Assembly: GCF_016904885.1 (NCBI RefSeq)
Contig: NZ_JADWYI010000001.1
Span: 186,001 to 250,000, forward strand
Direction: 5' to 3'
Length of the DNA: 64,000 nt
From: Archangium primigenium
GTDB taxonomy: Bacteria > Myxococcota > Myxococcia > Myxococcales > Myxococcaceae
Part shown: piece after piece, positions 14,358 through 23,311 of the stretch
How the letters are laid out: every line of letters begins with the position of its first letter
Position numbering within the stretch: position 1 is the first letter of the stretch
Notes under the pieces: model-generated
What the model was told of the DNA's origin: nothing
Database searches by the model: none
Seen by the model: only the letters and a program-made list of their open reading frames with translations
Program-made: the position numbers and the translations under genes

Positions 14358-17300
14358 TCAGGCCACGTCCTTCCGGGGGGCCGCCGCGTCCGCCTCGTCC
14401 GGCCGCCACGGCCACGCGAGCGGCGCGATGCGCGCGTAGAGCAGGAACAAGGCGTCGTGCTCCGGGTGCGCCACGCACACCCGCGTCACCTCGGCCAAGA
14501 GCGCTCCCGGCCCCAACGCCCTCCCCGACCGTCGCGCCGCGCTCCGCAGGGACTCGGGCAGGGCCGCGAGGATGCCCTCCTTCGTCAGCCGCTCGTCGTT
14601 CGCCTCCGCGCACAGCTCCAGGTGCCGCGTGAGCTCGGCCTTGAGCCGCGCGTCGTGGCCGAAGACGTACGTGCACATCTGGAACAGCTCCGAGCCCGCC
14701 TCCGTCATCAGGTCCGACTGCTCGCGCGCGAAGCCCGGCTCGCCCGCCGCCCGCCACAGGCAGTCCCAATGCGCCTCGGCCGCGTGGCGCGCGAACAGCG
14801 CCCGCGCCGTGAGGTAGCTCTGCATGGAGTCGTGGAAGAAGCGCACGTGCGTGGGCACCGGCCCCGGCCGTGCATCCGCGGGCACCAGGAGCCCCGCGTC
14901 CAGGAGCCGCCGCAGCTTCGCCTCGTCCGGGCTGTCGCGGAACACGAGCAGCCGGTGGCGATGCGCCCAGTAGCTGCCCAGGCACAGCGCCTCGGCGAAC
15001 GCGAGCATCTCCGACGTCGCCGGATCGTCCGGCGCCGTCTTGAGCAGGCCCGCGAACACCGCCCGGTACAGGTTGATGACGCTGTCCACGCCCTCGCCGC
15101 CAAAGCGCAGCGCCAGCCGCGCGAGCAGGGGCACGTAGGTGCCATCCGCCGCCCGGCCCCGGCAGATGCGCCGCAGGGGCTCGGACAGCGCCGAGGGCTT
15201 CCCATCCGGCCCGGGGTAGGCCTCCTGGAAGCGCGCGAGGCCCGCCTCGTCCAGGCGCTTGGGCTCCACCGCCAGCCACCGGAGCGCGTGCGACATGGCC
15301 GCGTGGAAGGCCTCGTTGGGCCGGGCGGACAGGAGCAGCGGCGCGTGCAGGCCCACCTCCCGCTCCAGGTAGCGGCGCAGGGCCTCGGGCGACACCCGCG
15401 ACTCGGTGAGCCCGTCCAGCACCAGGAAGAAGTCTCCGGACTCCAGCAGCGCGTCGCGCAGGCCCTCGGGCAGGCCCAGCTCGCGCAGCGCGTCCTTCGC
15501 GGCGGCCTCCAGGTCCTCCGCCGCCGGATCGATGAACACGGGCAGGGGCGAGGCGGGCTTGTCCACGAAGCGCGCGAGCGACAGCCGCACGAGCTGCCGC
15601 AAGAGGGCGCTCTTGCCCCGGCCGCCCGCGCACTGGATGAGCAGGTGCGCGCGCTCCTGGGTGAGCAGCAGGGCCAGGTCCTTCGCCGAGCGCTCGGAGG
15701 CCGAGGGCGGCAGGCCCGGCGCGGCGTGGTCGACGACGTGGGTGGACAGGTCCACGAACACCTCGCCGTTGGCCTGGGCCGAGGCCACCTCCACCCGGCG
15801 CAGCACCTGGCGCACGTGGCCCGCGAAGAAGCGGCGGCGGAAGGCGGGCCAGCGCAGGAGCGGCGCGGCGGCCCAGGAGAACGGGTGCGTGTAGACGAGC
15901 CGGCGGAAGATGGCCGGGGAGAGCAGGCCCAGGCCCGCGCACAGCACCACGTCCAGCACCATCACCGCCACCACCGTGGGCAGGTGCACGCGCAGGCCCC
16001 CGAGCCAGCCCCACAGCTCGCCGCCGCCCAGGCCCACCAGCGACACCGTGTAGGCCACCAGGGGCAGCCACCGGCGCGACACGCCCGTGGGCCGCAAGAG
16101 CACGAGCGGCACCACGAGCAGCAGCGTCAGCACCCCGCACACGAGCAGCGTGCGGAACCACATCCGCTCGAGCAGCGGCAGGCCGAAGGGCACGTCCTGG
16201 AAGGTGACGGCCAGCCGGGTGCCGTTCTCCACCTCGTGCGACACCACCGCCCGGTAGTACTGCTCGGCGCCCCCGGGCGGCATCGACCACTGGAAGAGCA
16301 GGCCCTCGAAGTCGCCGAAGCGCCGCACGCCCTGCCCCACCCGCTCGCCCTCGGCGGTGGACAGGTCCAGTTGCAACGAGCGCCCCGCCGCCTCGGCCTG
16401 CGCGAGCCCCGGCCAGTCGAGCACCAGGGACTCCAGGGGCGCGCCCGCCTCCAGCCGGCCCGCCACCGCCACCTGGCCATCCGCGCTCCGCGTCAGCCGC
16501 CCGCCGCCCGCGAAGCCCACCTCCACGCGCCGCACCTCGGAGGCCGGGCCGTACACGTGGCCACGCGGCGTGCCCGCGAGCCAGAAGCGCGCCGTGCCGG
16601 GAATGGGCAGCACCTCGCCCAGGCTCACGCCCTCGAGCACCGGCGTGAGCACGAGCCCCTCCAGGCCCCGCGTGAGCCGGTGCAGCCGCGTGCCCTCGTC
16701 CGAGAGCACCCAGCCCTCCCGGTCATCCCGCGCCTGGAGCCTCGGGCCACTCAGGCCCGTGTCCCGCGAGGCCAGCACGGTGATGGTCGCGCCCGACACG
16801 CCGAGCAGGGACACCGTGCCCGCGCGCGACACCGCCCACGCGCGCTCGCCCGACACGGGCACCAGCCGCGCGCCCCCGAGCGACTCCGCGCTCCACGCCA
16901 CCACGTTCCCCGCGTCCCCGAGCCGCACCACCCGCCGCTCGTCGCTCAGCCACGCCTCGCCGTCCGGGGCGTACTCCAGCGCGTAGCGGCCGTGCACCTC
17001 CACGCCCGGGCCCACCTCCTGGCCCTCGGCGTCCGCGAGCAGCAGCGAGGCGGAGGTGGCGGCGCCCGCCGCGGAGGGCCGCGCGAGCCAGAAGCGCTGG
17101 CCCTCGGGCTGGGGGTAGAGCCGCTGCACCTCGGCGGCGCCCGGGGCCTTGGCGCGCACGGGGCCCGCGCCCCCCACGCGCACCAATTGCGTGCCCGAGG
17201 GGCCCGTGGCCCGGGTGAACACCCAGGCCACGCCCGGCGTGGACGTGGGCAGCACCTCCTTCACGTCCCGCGCGCGCAGGGGTTTGGGGTTGAAGGGCAC

Positions 17301-17957
17301 GCGCGCGCGCAGGTCCACCTGGTACAGGCTCTGGTCGAGCACGAGCCAGCCCTGCTCGCCATTGCCCACGGGCAGCACCTGGCCCACGGTGGCGAGCGGC
17401 TGGCCCGAGGCGCCCAAGGGCACCTCCTTCACCCCGCCCGCCGCGTCGAACACCCACAGCGCGCGCACGTCCAGGGTGGGGACGATCCACAGCCGCTCGC
17501 GGCCCTCGGAAGGGGCGAGCATCAGGTCATGGAAGGACAGGGGCAGCCGGGTGAGCGTGCCCTGGTGGTCCACGGCGTACACGGAGCTGATGACCTTGCC
17601 CACCATGAGCGAGCGCTCCTGCACGTGCACCCAGGCGCGCTCGGGGTCCGCCGAGGGCAGCACGTCCACCACCCACACGTCCTCGTCCCAGGGGTTCTGG
17701 CCGCCCAGCCCCACGCTGGTCACCTCGCGTCCGTCCGCGTCCACGAGCGCCAGGCCCGCGCGCTGGGGCGTCCACACCCAGGCGTGCAGGCCGTGGGCGC
17801 AGGGCGCCAGGCGCGTGCCCCGGGCGAAGGGCCGCAGCCAGTGGCCCTCGAGGGTGGCCGTCGGGCCCGGTGGGGGGGCCTCGCCCCGCGCCGCCCCGGC
17901 GAGCACGAGCAGCACGGCGCTCACGAGCAGCGGGCCCAGGGCCGAGGGGGTTCTCAT
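14358..17957 (-). CDS. Membrane-anchored NACHT-like STAND NTPase with extracytoplasmic propeller-like domain
   Basis: 1199 residues from ATG 17957. A signal peptide (MRTPSALGPLLVSAVLLVLAG) is followed by about 570 residues of repeated beta-strand, W-containing modules resembling a beta-propeller. Three membrane helices lie at about 600-620, 628-650 and 655-680; a basic stretch after the third puts the C-terminus in the cytoplasm. The NTPase starts near 770 with Walker A GGRGKSALLRQL (about 780), Walker B-like FFLVLDGLTES (about 844) and LLLSARPNEAF, in the NACHT/STAND order, then a helical C-terminal half. I know of no described family with this layout. It could couple an envelope signal to STAND oligomerisation, in defence or development. 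Confidence 0.75.
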   Translation of the reverse strand: MRTPSALGPLLVSAVLLVLAGAARGEAPPPGPTATLEGHWLRPFARGTRLAPCAHGLHAWVWTPQRAGLALVDADGREVTSVGLGGQNPWDEDVWVVDVLPSADPERAWVHVQERSLMVGKVISSVYAVDHQGTLTRLPLSFHDLMLAPSEGRERLWIVPTLDVRALWVFDAAGGVKEVPLGASGQPLATVGQVLPVGNGEQGWLVLDQSLYQVDLRARVPFNPKPLRARDVKEVLPTSTPGVAWVFTRATGPSGTQLVRVGGAGPVRAKAPGAAEVQRLYPQPEGQRFWLARPSAAGAATSASLLLADAEGQEVGPGVEVHGRYALEYAPDGEAWLSDERRVVRLGDAGNVVAWSAESLGGARLVPVSGERAWAVSRAGTVSLLGVSGATITVLASRDTGLSGPRLQARDDREGWVLSDEGTRLHRLTRGLEGLVLTPVLEGVSLGEVLPIPGTARFWLAGTPRGHVYGPASEVRRVEVGFAGGGRLTRSADGQVAVAGRLEAGAPLESLVLDWPGLAQAEAAGRSLQLDLSTAEGERVGQGVRRFGDFEGLLFQWSMPPGGAEQYYRAVVSHEVENGTRLAVTFQDVPFGLPLLERMWFRTLLVCGVLTLLLVVPLVLLRPTGVSRRWLPLVAYTVSLVGLGGGELWGWLGGLRVHLPTVVAVMVLDVVLCAGLGLLSPAIFRRLVYTHPFSWAAAPLLRWPAFRRRFFAGHVRQVLRRVEVASAQANGEVFVDLSTHVVDHAAPGLPPSASERSAKDLALLLTQERAHLLIQCAGGRGKSALLRQLVRLSLARFVDKPASPLPVFIDPAAEDLEAAAKDALRELGLPEGLRDALLESGDFFLVLDGLTESRVSPEALRRYLEREVGLHAPLLLSARPNEAFHAAMSHALRWLAVEPKRLDEAGLARFQEAYPGPDGKPSALSEPLRRICRGRAADGTYVPLLARLALRFGGEGVDSVINLYRAVFAGLLKTAPDDPATSEMLAFAEALCLGSYWAHRHRLLVFRDSPDEAKLRRLLDAGLLVPADARPGPVPTHVRFFHDSMQSYLTARALFARHAAEAHWDCLWRAAGEPGFAREQSDLMTEAGSELFQMCTYVFGHDARLKAELTRHLELCAEANDERLTKEGILAALPESLRSAARRSGRALGPGALLAEVTRVCVAHPEHDALFLLYARIAPLAWPWRPDEADAAAPRKDVA

Positions 17958-18137
17958 GGGGCGGCATCGTGCCATGGCGGGGGCGTCTTTCCACCCCAGG
18001 ACACTCGGGGCCGCGCGTGCACGGCAGTCAACACCGGGGTGCCCCCGAAGGCGCGTGGGTACGGGGGGGTGGGTGGTGCGCGGCGCGAGGGGACGCCCCA
18101 TGTTGTCGCTCTCGGTATGACCAGGAGACCCGTGTCT

Positions 18138-19193
18138 ATGCGGCTTGCCGTTTCGCTGATGTGTCTGAGCCTCTTCGGAGCGCAGGGCGTCGCCCGGGCG
18201 CAGACCGCCCCGACGCCCGCCTATGCGCCGCCGCCCGCCATGGAGCAGGCGCCCGCGCCCCAGCCCCAGTACGTCCCCGCGCCCCCGAGCCAGGGGCCGG
18301 TGGAGACCCCGGGCGAGCGCGCCGAGCGCTACAGCCGCTACAGCCGCTTCTCCAGTGGCGAGGGCGGCCTGTTGCTCATCTTCACCGAGCTCATCTCGGG
18401 CACGGTGACGGGCTCCTTCTACGGGCACGCGCTGGGCAAGACGAACGGGGCGTACGTGGGCGGCGTGGTGACGGGCCTGACGCTCGGCACCGCGGCGGCG
18501 CTCTACCAGTATTACGTGCCGGTGGAGCGCAACGAGGCCGCGCTCGCCGCGACGGGCGCCGCGCTCGGCTTCCTCGCCGGCTTTGGCTACGGCACCCAGG
18601 CGAAGCTCAGCGACAAGAGCCGCGCCGTCACCACGCTGCTCACCACGCAGCTGGGCATCATCGGCGTGCTGGCGGCCACCTCGTCCGTGGGCGACGTGAG
18701 CGACGGAGACACCTCGCTCGTGGCCATGAGCGCGCTCTACGCGTTCGTGCTCACCGGGCTCACCCAGGCGACGTTCTACCTGGCCGACGACGACCGGGGC
18801 CGCATCAACCTGGCGCCCTCGCTGGTGGCGCCGCTGGTGGGCATGGGCATTGGCGGTCTGCTCGCGGTGCCCTTCGAGCTGCGGCCCAGCCGCGTCTTCA
18901 AGCTCACGGCGGTGCCGCTGGGCGTGGGCGCCATCCTCCTGGTGGTGGGCACGGCGCTGGCCGACGGGCCCGCGGTGCCGCTCACGGCCATGGGCGGCGT
19001 GGTGGCCTCGTTCGTCATCACCGCGCTGGCCACCGCGGACGACTACACGGACTATCCGCCCTCGCGCACCGGCCGGCGCCTGCGCTCGCAGCGCGGCCAG
19101 GCCTTCAAGGCCATGCCCGTGCCGGTGTTCATGCGCGCGGGTGAGCGCGGGGACTCGCTCACCGCGGGCCCCGGCATGCTGCTGCGCTTCTAG
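18138..19193 (+). CDS. Secreted/membrane protein of unknown function with Pro-rich leader
   Basis: 351 residues from ATG 18138, chosen because AGGAG (18123-18127) is well spaced and the product then begins with a clean signal peptide (MRLAVSLMCLSLFGAQGVARAQ); an ATG at 18117 is the alternative. After a Pro/Gln-rich linker (about 25-60) there are eight or so small-residue-rich hydrophobic segments (for example GAYVGGVVTGLTLGTAAALY), suggesting an integral membrane protein or glycine-rich barrel. No enzyme motif is visible. It is divergent from the NACHT gene and convergent with the haemoglobin gene (4-bp overlap of stops). Confidence 0.7.
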   Translation: MRLAVSLMCLSLFGAQGVARAQTAPTPAYAPPPAMEQAPAPQPQYVPAPPSQGPVETPGERAERYSRYSRFSSGEGGLLLIFTELISGTVTGSFYGHALGKTNGAYVGGVVTGLTLGTAAALYQYYVPVERNEAALAATGAALGFLAGFGYGTQAKLSDKSRAVTTLLTTQLGIIGVLAATSSVGDVSDGDTSLVAMSALYAFVLTGLTQATFYLADDDRGRINLAPSLVAPLVGMGIGGLLAVPFELRPSRVFKLTAVPLGVGAILLVVGTALADGPAVPLTAMGGVVASFVITALATADDYTDYPPSRTGRRLRSQRGQAFKAMPVPVFMRAGERGDSLTAGPGMLLRF

Positions 19194-19660
19194 CCCTCGG
19201 TGTTGCGCAGGAAGTCGGCGACCTCGGCGAAGCGCTGGTCGAGGAAGCGCCGCACGTTGCCCTTCACGCCGCGGGCGTCCATCGCCCGCCGCATGCTGCG
19301 CACCCACGCATCGCGGTGGTCCACGTTCACCGGCAGGTGGCCGTGGCGCATGCGCAGGCGCGGGTGCCCGTGGCGCTGCATGTAGTGCTGCGGGCCGCCC
19401 AGCCAGCCCATGAGGAACAGGCCGAAGCGCTCGCGCGTGCCGGCGTTCACCCGGCCCTGGGCATCCAGTTCGTGCAGCCGGGCGAGCGTCGGCTCGTGCT
19501 CATCCATGGCGTCGTAGAAGGCATGGGCCAGCGCCTGCACGCCCGCTTCGCCGCCGAGCCGGTGGAAGGGCATGTCCTCGGCGCTGGGCGTCCAGGTGTC
19601 GTCGTCGGGGCCGGGGACGTTGAGCGGCACGGGCTTCATCTGGGGGGACTCGGTGGACAT
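19190..19660 (-). CDS. Group II truncated haemoglobin
   Basis: 156 residues with an N-terminal extension of about 30. Haem-pocket residues can be placed: Tyr B10 in FYDAM (Tyr49), the proximal His in GHPRLRMRH (His106), and Trp G8 in RDAWVR (Trp119), the TrHbO pattern. Such proteins bind O2 tightly and are linked to NO/peroxide chemistry or oxygen handling. It starts 63 bp after the exonuclease gene on the same strand. Confidence 0.88.
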   Translation of the reverse strand: MSTESPQMKPVPLNVPGPDDDTWTPSAEDMPFHRLGGEAGVQALAHAFYDAMDEHEPTLARLHELDAQGRVNAGTRERFGLFLMGWLGGPQHYMQRHGHPRLRMRHGHLPVNVDHRDAWVRSMRRAMDARGVKGNVRRFLDQRFAEVADFLRNTEG

Positions 19661-19723
19661 GGGGTGGGCTCAACCTCTCGGGCCGCTCGGGCATTTCACT
19701 TCGGGACGTCCGGACTCGGGGGC

Positions 19724-20605
19724 TCAGTCCTCGCGCCAGCGCTTGGGGCGCGAGCGCAGCGTGGTGAGGCCCAGGGACTCACACCAGGCGAGGTAGCGCG
19801 CGCGGGGCACCCCCGTCCAGGCCAGGTCCTCCAGGGACTCCTTCAAGGGCGCGTCGGTCACCACGGTGGCCAGCCGCCTGTAGAGCAGCGCGTCCTCGCG
19901 CTGGGCGCGCAGGGTGGCCGCGAGCTTGTCCGCCCCCCGGGGCCGCACCGCCCAGGCCGCCGCGTCGTCGGGAATGGCCTCCAGGTGGCCATAGGCCCCG
20001 AGGAGCGCCGTGGCCCCCTTCTCGCCGAAGCCGGGCAGCCCGGGGATGCCGTCCGCCGCGTCCCCCACGAGCGCCAGCAGGTCCGGCACGCTCGCCGGCG
20101 CCACGCCCAGGCGCGCGCGCACCCCGTCCTCGTCCAATTCCTTCTGCTGCTTGCGGTCCACCTGCACCACCTGACGGCCGCGCACGCACTGGCCCAAGTC
20201 CTTGTCCGGGGTGAGCAGCCGCACCTGCTCCACCTTCCCCGCCCAGCGCGCCGCGGCCGAGGCCAGGGCGTCGTCCGCCTCCAGTTCCTTCATGGACCAC
20301 ACGGTGACGCCCAGCGCGCGCACCGCCTCCTCGGCGCTGTCGAACTGGGCGTGCAGCTCCGGGGGCACGCCCTCGTCGGACTTGTAGTCGGGGAACAAAT
20401 CGTTGCGGAACGAGCGGATGGGGTTGTCGAAGGCCACGGCCAGGTGGGTGACGGCCTCGTCGGCGTCGTGCAAGAGCGCGAGCAGGCTGGAGGCGAGCCC
20501 CACCGTGGCCTTCACGTCGCGCCCGTCCGGGGCGTGCGTGCCGGGCCGGGGCGAGAAGTGGGCGCGGTAGAGCTCATACGTGCCGTCGACGAGGTGCAGG
20601 CGCAT
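19724..20605 (-). CDS. 5'-3' exonuclease (FEN/PIN-like, Pol I N-domain type)
   Basis: 293 residues from ATG 20605 (MRLHLVDGTYELYRAHF). It shows the PIN-like flap-nuclease layout: N-terminal VDGT with Asp, FDNPIRSFRNDLFPDYKSDE, LEADDALA and LLTPDKDLGQCV supplying the acidic metal ligands, then the helix-hairpin-helix GDAADGIPGLPGFGEKGA. It corresponds to the stand-alone 5'-nuclease related to the Pol I N-terminal domain and would remove 5' flaps or RNA primers. An in-frame ATG at 20635 adds ten residues without family similarity. Confidence 0.88.
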   Translation of the reverse strand: MRLHLVDGTYELYRAHFSPRPGTHAPDGRDVKATVGLASSLLALLHDADEAVTHLAVAFDNPIRSFRNDLFPDYKSDEGVPPELHAQFDSAEEAVRALGVTVWSMKELEADDALASAAARWAGKVEQVRLLTPDKDLGQCVRGRQVVQVDRKQQKELDEDGVRARLGVAPASVPDLLALVGDAADGIPGLPGFGEKGATALLGAYGHLEAIPDDAAAWAVRPRGADKLAATLRAQREDALLYRRLATVVTDAPLKESLEDLAWTGVPRARYLAWCESLGLTTLRSRPKRWRED

Positions 20606-20700
20606 GGGCAGGGGTGTAGGGGGTGGACCCTCCACCAGTCAACGCCGGGCGACACCCGGGATGCCGGACGCGCCGCCGCGCGCTAGCGTGCCGCGGGACC

Positions 20701-21285
20701 ATGCGTCCGGAATCCCTCCAGGCCCTGCTCATCACGCCGAGGCTGCACCTCGCGCTCCTGCCTCCGGACGCCGCCGCGCGGGTGCTCACCTACCACACCG
20801 CCAACCGCGACCACCTGGGCCCGGTGTCCCCGTCGCGCCCGGACAACTTCTTCACCGTCACCTGGTGGCGCTCGCGCCTGGCCCAGGACGCCGAGGACTG
20901 GCGGCGCGGCACCGCCCTGCGCCTGTTCCTCCTGCCGCGCGAGTGCCCGCCCGTCTCCAGCCCCGTGGTGGGCAGCGTCTCCCTGTCCGACATCCGCCGG
21001 GGCGCGCTGCAGAACGCGGAGCTGGGCTTTGGCCTGGATGCGCACCACCAGGGCCTGGGCCTCATGAGCGAGGCCGTGCACGCCGTGTGCGACTACGCCT
21101 TCGGCCCCCTGGGACTGCACCGGCTCCAGGCCAACCACCTGCCGGACAACCACCGCAGCGCCTCGGTGCTGCGGCGCACGGGCTTCACCGTGGAGGGGCT
21201 CGCGCGCCAGTCCGTGCTCATCGACGGGCGCTGGCGCGATCACGTGCTCACGGCGCGCCTGGCCCCGAGCGCCCTGGAGCGCTGA
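20701..21285 (+). CDS. GNAT acetyltransferase of the RimJ/RimL type
   Basis: 194 residues from ATG 20701. The ELGFGLDAHHQGLGLMSEAV stretch is acetyl-CoA-binding motif A, followed by LGLHRLQANHLPDNHRSA and VLRRTGFTVEG, standard for RimJ/RimL enzymes that acetylate N-terminal amino groups of proteins. The substrate cannot be told. It is divergent from the exonuclease gene (95 bp). The start is chosen because family similarity begins at MRPESLQ; upstream in-frame codons are low-complexity Arg/Pro. Confidence 0.85.
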   Translation: MRPESLQALLITPRLHLALLPPDAAARVLTYHTANRDHLGPVSPSRPDNFFTVTWWRSRLAQDAEDWRRGTALRLFLLPRECPPVSSPVVGSVSLSDIRRGALQNAELGFGLDAHHQGLGLMSEAVHAVCDYAFGPLGLHRLQANHLPDNHRSASVLRRTGFTVEGLARQSVLIDGRWRDHVLTARLAPSALER

Positions 21286-21310
21286 GGCCCCCTCGGGACT
21301 CGCCGGTGGA

Positions 21311-22045
21311 CTACGGCGCGCGCCGCTGGGCGAACATCCAGGTGCTCACCGCCACGTCGAGGTACACCGTGTCGAAGATGTCGTGCCCGAGCCCGGGCAA
21401 TTCCGTGTAGCGCACGGAGGAGTTGCCCAGGGCCTTGAACAGCTCGATGAAGGCCCGGCTCTCGCGCACGGGGACCTCCGCGTCCACCTCGCCGTGCCAC
21501 ACCCACAGGGGCGTGCCCTTGAGCCGCTCCGCCACGCTCCGGTCCCCCGAGTGCTCGGACACCGCGAGCACCGCCGCGAAGCGCTCGGGCGTGCGCGCCG
21601 CGAGCCGCACCGCGCCCTGCTTCCCGATGGACTCCCCCGCCAGGTACACCCGCTTGGGGTCTCCCTTGTACTCCTCCAGGGTGCGCTCGAGCGCCAGCAG
21701 GGCGAAGTCCGCCACGTCCCCGCTCCAGTCCCGCCCGGGCGGGCACTGGGGCAGCACGAGCACCGCCGGGTAGCGCTCGGGGTGCTGGCGCACCGCCGCC
21801 GCCAGGTGCTGGCGCCGCGGCAGCGTGCCCTCGGTGCCCCGGGACGCCGCGCCGTGCAGCGCCAGGATGACGGGCCAGGTGCGATCGGCGCGGTACGTGG
21901 GCGGCAGGTACACCGAGTACACGTACGTCGTGCCCCGCACGGAGAGGCTCTTGGCCACGAACGTCCCCGGCTGACCCTCCGCGGGGCTCGCCTCCGGCGT
22001 TCCCGCCAACAACCACCCCACCAGCACCAGCGTCACCGCGCCCAT
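21311..22045 (-). CDS. Secreted alpha/beta hydrolase (esterase/phospholipase-like)
   Basis: 244 residues from ATG 22045, giving a signal peptide (MGAVTLVLVGWLLAGTPEA). The fold is alpha/beta hydrolase: LALHGAA oxyanion region, nucleophile elbow GESIG, acid in HGEVDAEVP and catalytic His in GLGHDIFD. It is close to PHB-depolymerase/phospholipase-carboxylesterase type proteins that act on small esters outside the cytoplasm. No operon partner: a 340-bp gap with strong hairpins separates it from the next upstream gene. Confidence 0.85.
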   Translation of the reverse strand: MGAVTLVLVGWLLAGTPEASPAEGQPGTFVAKSLSVRGTTYVYSVYLPPTYRADRTWPVILALHGAASRGTEGTLPRRQHLAAAVRQHPERYPAVLVLPQCPPGRDWSGDVADFALLALERTLEEYKGDPKRVYLAGESIGKQGAVRLAARTPERFAAVLAVSEHSGDRSVAERLKGTPLWVWHGEVDAEVPVRESRAFIELFKALGNSSVRYTELPGLGHDIFDTVYLDVAVSTWMFAQRRAP

Positions 22046-22196
22046 GGGCCTCCTCGTCCACCCGTCCAGGGGCCGCGCTCGGGCGGGGACAGGGAAAGGA
22101 CGCCACGCTAGCGCTCCCCTCACGGGGCCGGCACGGGCCTGGGCTTCAAGGGAGGGGCAAGGGTTGCGTTTCCATCAACTGCCCCCAAGTGCGACC

Positions 22197-22238
22197 GCGC
22201 GCGTCTCCGGAATGAGACTTCCGGGAGAGCGCGCGCGG
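22197..22238. other. Long GC-rich hairpin
   Basis: Arms 22197-22212 (GCGCGCG-TCTCC-GGAA) and 22219-22238 pair over about 15 bases with two bulges and a 6-nt loop. It may be a structured leader or a terminator; it has no U-tract. Confidence 0.4.
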
Positions 22239-22352
22239 CCAGCCGCGACCAGAAACGCCACCTTGGAGGGGAATGAACGCTGTCCGCGTTCACGCCCTAT
22301 ACCGGAAAACCCGGTCAACCGGAAAGTAAATTTCTCGGGGAAATCCGTTTTT

Positions 22353-22379
22353 GCCCGCCTGCCGGGGAAGCAGGCGGGC
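22353..22379 (-). terminator. Perfect 10-bp stem downstream of the GlsB-like gene
   Basis: GCCCGCCTGC (22353-22362) and GCAGGCGGGC (22370-22379) with a 7-nt loop, starting 6 bp after the stop of the GlsB-like gene. A likely terminator of that gene, although the run of T lies on the plus strand rather than downstream on the minus strand. Confidence 0.55.
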
Positions 22380-22385
22380 TGCGCG

Positions 22386-22637
22386 TCATTTGGAGAGGGC
22401 GCGGCCCAGGGCGAGCAGCACCACGGCGCCGAGCACGGAGCCGATGAGGCCGCTGGAGGTGAAGAAGCGCCAGGAGCCGCCCCAGATGACCGACGCGAGG
22501 AAGCCGCCCGTGAAGGAGCCGGCCACGCCCAGCGCCGTGGTGGCCAGGAAGCCCATCGACTGCCGGCCCGGCATCAGGGCGCGGGCGATGAGGCCCGCGA
22601 AGAAACCGAAAATCACCCACCCACACAGGTTGAACAT
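22386..22637 (-). CDS. GlsB/YeaQ/YmgE-family stress-response membrane protein
   Basis: 83 residues, three hydrophobic helices with conserved small residues: GWVIFGFFAGLIARALMPG, then GFLATTALGVAGSFTGGFLA and GLIGSVLGAVVLLAL. This matches the short transglycosylase-associated-protein family, inner-membrane proteins often induced by envelope or acid stress. The molecular role is not established. It is a single gene with a hairpin right behind it. Confidence 0.9.
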   Translation of the reverse strand: MFNLCGWVIFGFFAGLIARALMPGRQSMGFLATTALGVAGSFTGGFLASVIWGGSWRFFTSSGLIGSVLGAVVLLALGRALSK

Positions 22638-22703
22638 CGCGTCCTCGTCTCCTCTTGGGACCGGAAACCCCCAGTGTGCATGAAGTACGCGACCGGGCGA
22701 GTT

Positions 22704-23297
22704 CTATTGCGCCGGGCGATGCCTCTCGAACAGTCCCTCGCCGATGCGCACCAGGCGCTCGCCCAGCCCCTCGCGGCCCACGCTCTGGGCGGTGACCCGC
22801 GCGCCCTCCAGGAGCAGGCCCAGCGCGTCCGCGAGCAGCTCCGGCTCGTTGAGGCCCGCCGCCTGGCAGAGCGCCACCAGCCGCGCGTTCTGCGCGACCT
22901 TGTACGCCTCGATGACCGGCCGGGCCGGGTGCGCGGGGTCCGCCAGCTCCACCGCGGCGTTGGCCAGGGCGCAGCCGCGCTGGTCCACGCACGTCGCGTG
23001 CTCGGCCATCTGCCGCAGCCACGCGCGCAGCTGCTCGAAGGGCGCCCCCGGGTGCTCCCGCGCGTAGCGCGCCCAGCGCGTGTCGGACTCCGCCGCCGCG
23101 CGCCGCAGGTACTCGGCCACCAGCTCGTCCTTGGACGTGAAGTGCCGGTAGAGCGTCATCTTGTTGGTGCCCGCCGCCTCCGCCACCGCCTCCACGCCCA
23201 CCGCGCGGATGCCGTGGCGGTAGAACAGCTCCCCCGCCGCCACCAGGATGCGCTCACGCGGCGCCACCCGCTCGACCTTCGCCGTGTCCTCCGCCAT
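22704..23297 (-). CDS. TetR-family repressor of the adjacent Old Yellow Enzyme gene
   Basis: 197 residues from ATG 23297. The N-terminal HTH (RERILVAAGELFYRHGIRAVG then AVAEAAGTNKMTLYRHFTSKDEL) is classic TetR; a C-terminal ligand domain follows with CVDQRGCALANAAVEL near its middle, including two cysteines that could sense electrophiles. It is divergent from the ene-reductase gene, and two GTTACC/GGTAAC palindromes lie between them. Relatives of the NemR type respond to electrophiles, so the inferred ligand is a reactive carbonyl or quinone. Confidence 0.88.
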   Translation of the reverse strand: MAEDTAKVERVAPRERILVAAGELFYRHGIRAVGVEAVAEAAGTNKMTLYRHFTSKDELVAEYLRRAAAESDTRWARYAREHPGAPFEQLRAWLRQMAEHATCVDQRGCALANAAVELADPAHPARPVIEAYKVAQNARLVALCQAAGLNEPELLADALGLLLEGARVTAQSVGREGLGERLVRIGEGLFERHRPAQ

Positions 23298-23311
23298 GCG
23301 CTCACCTTGTC

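Larger units (their letters stand above)
22046..22385. other. 340-bp intergenic region with two strong hairpins
   Basis: No credible gene. It holds a long imperfect hairpin at 22197-22238, a stretch with three CCGG-containing units around 22304-22322, and a perfect 10-bp stem at 22353-22379. The centre (22260-22350) is markedly AT-richer than the flanking genes and probably contains the promoter of the esterase gene. Confidence 0.5.

Noticed and set aside
13977-18137. Upstream extension in frame with the secreted protein at 18138
   Set aside because: It would run antisense through the DUF4184 and NACHT genes; the ribosome-binding site and signal peptide fix the start at 18138.
17958-19307. 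In-frame extension of the NACHT gene beyond 17957
   Set aside because: It lies antisense to the secreted protein gene and lacks conserved sequence; the signal peptide at MRTPSALG is convincing.
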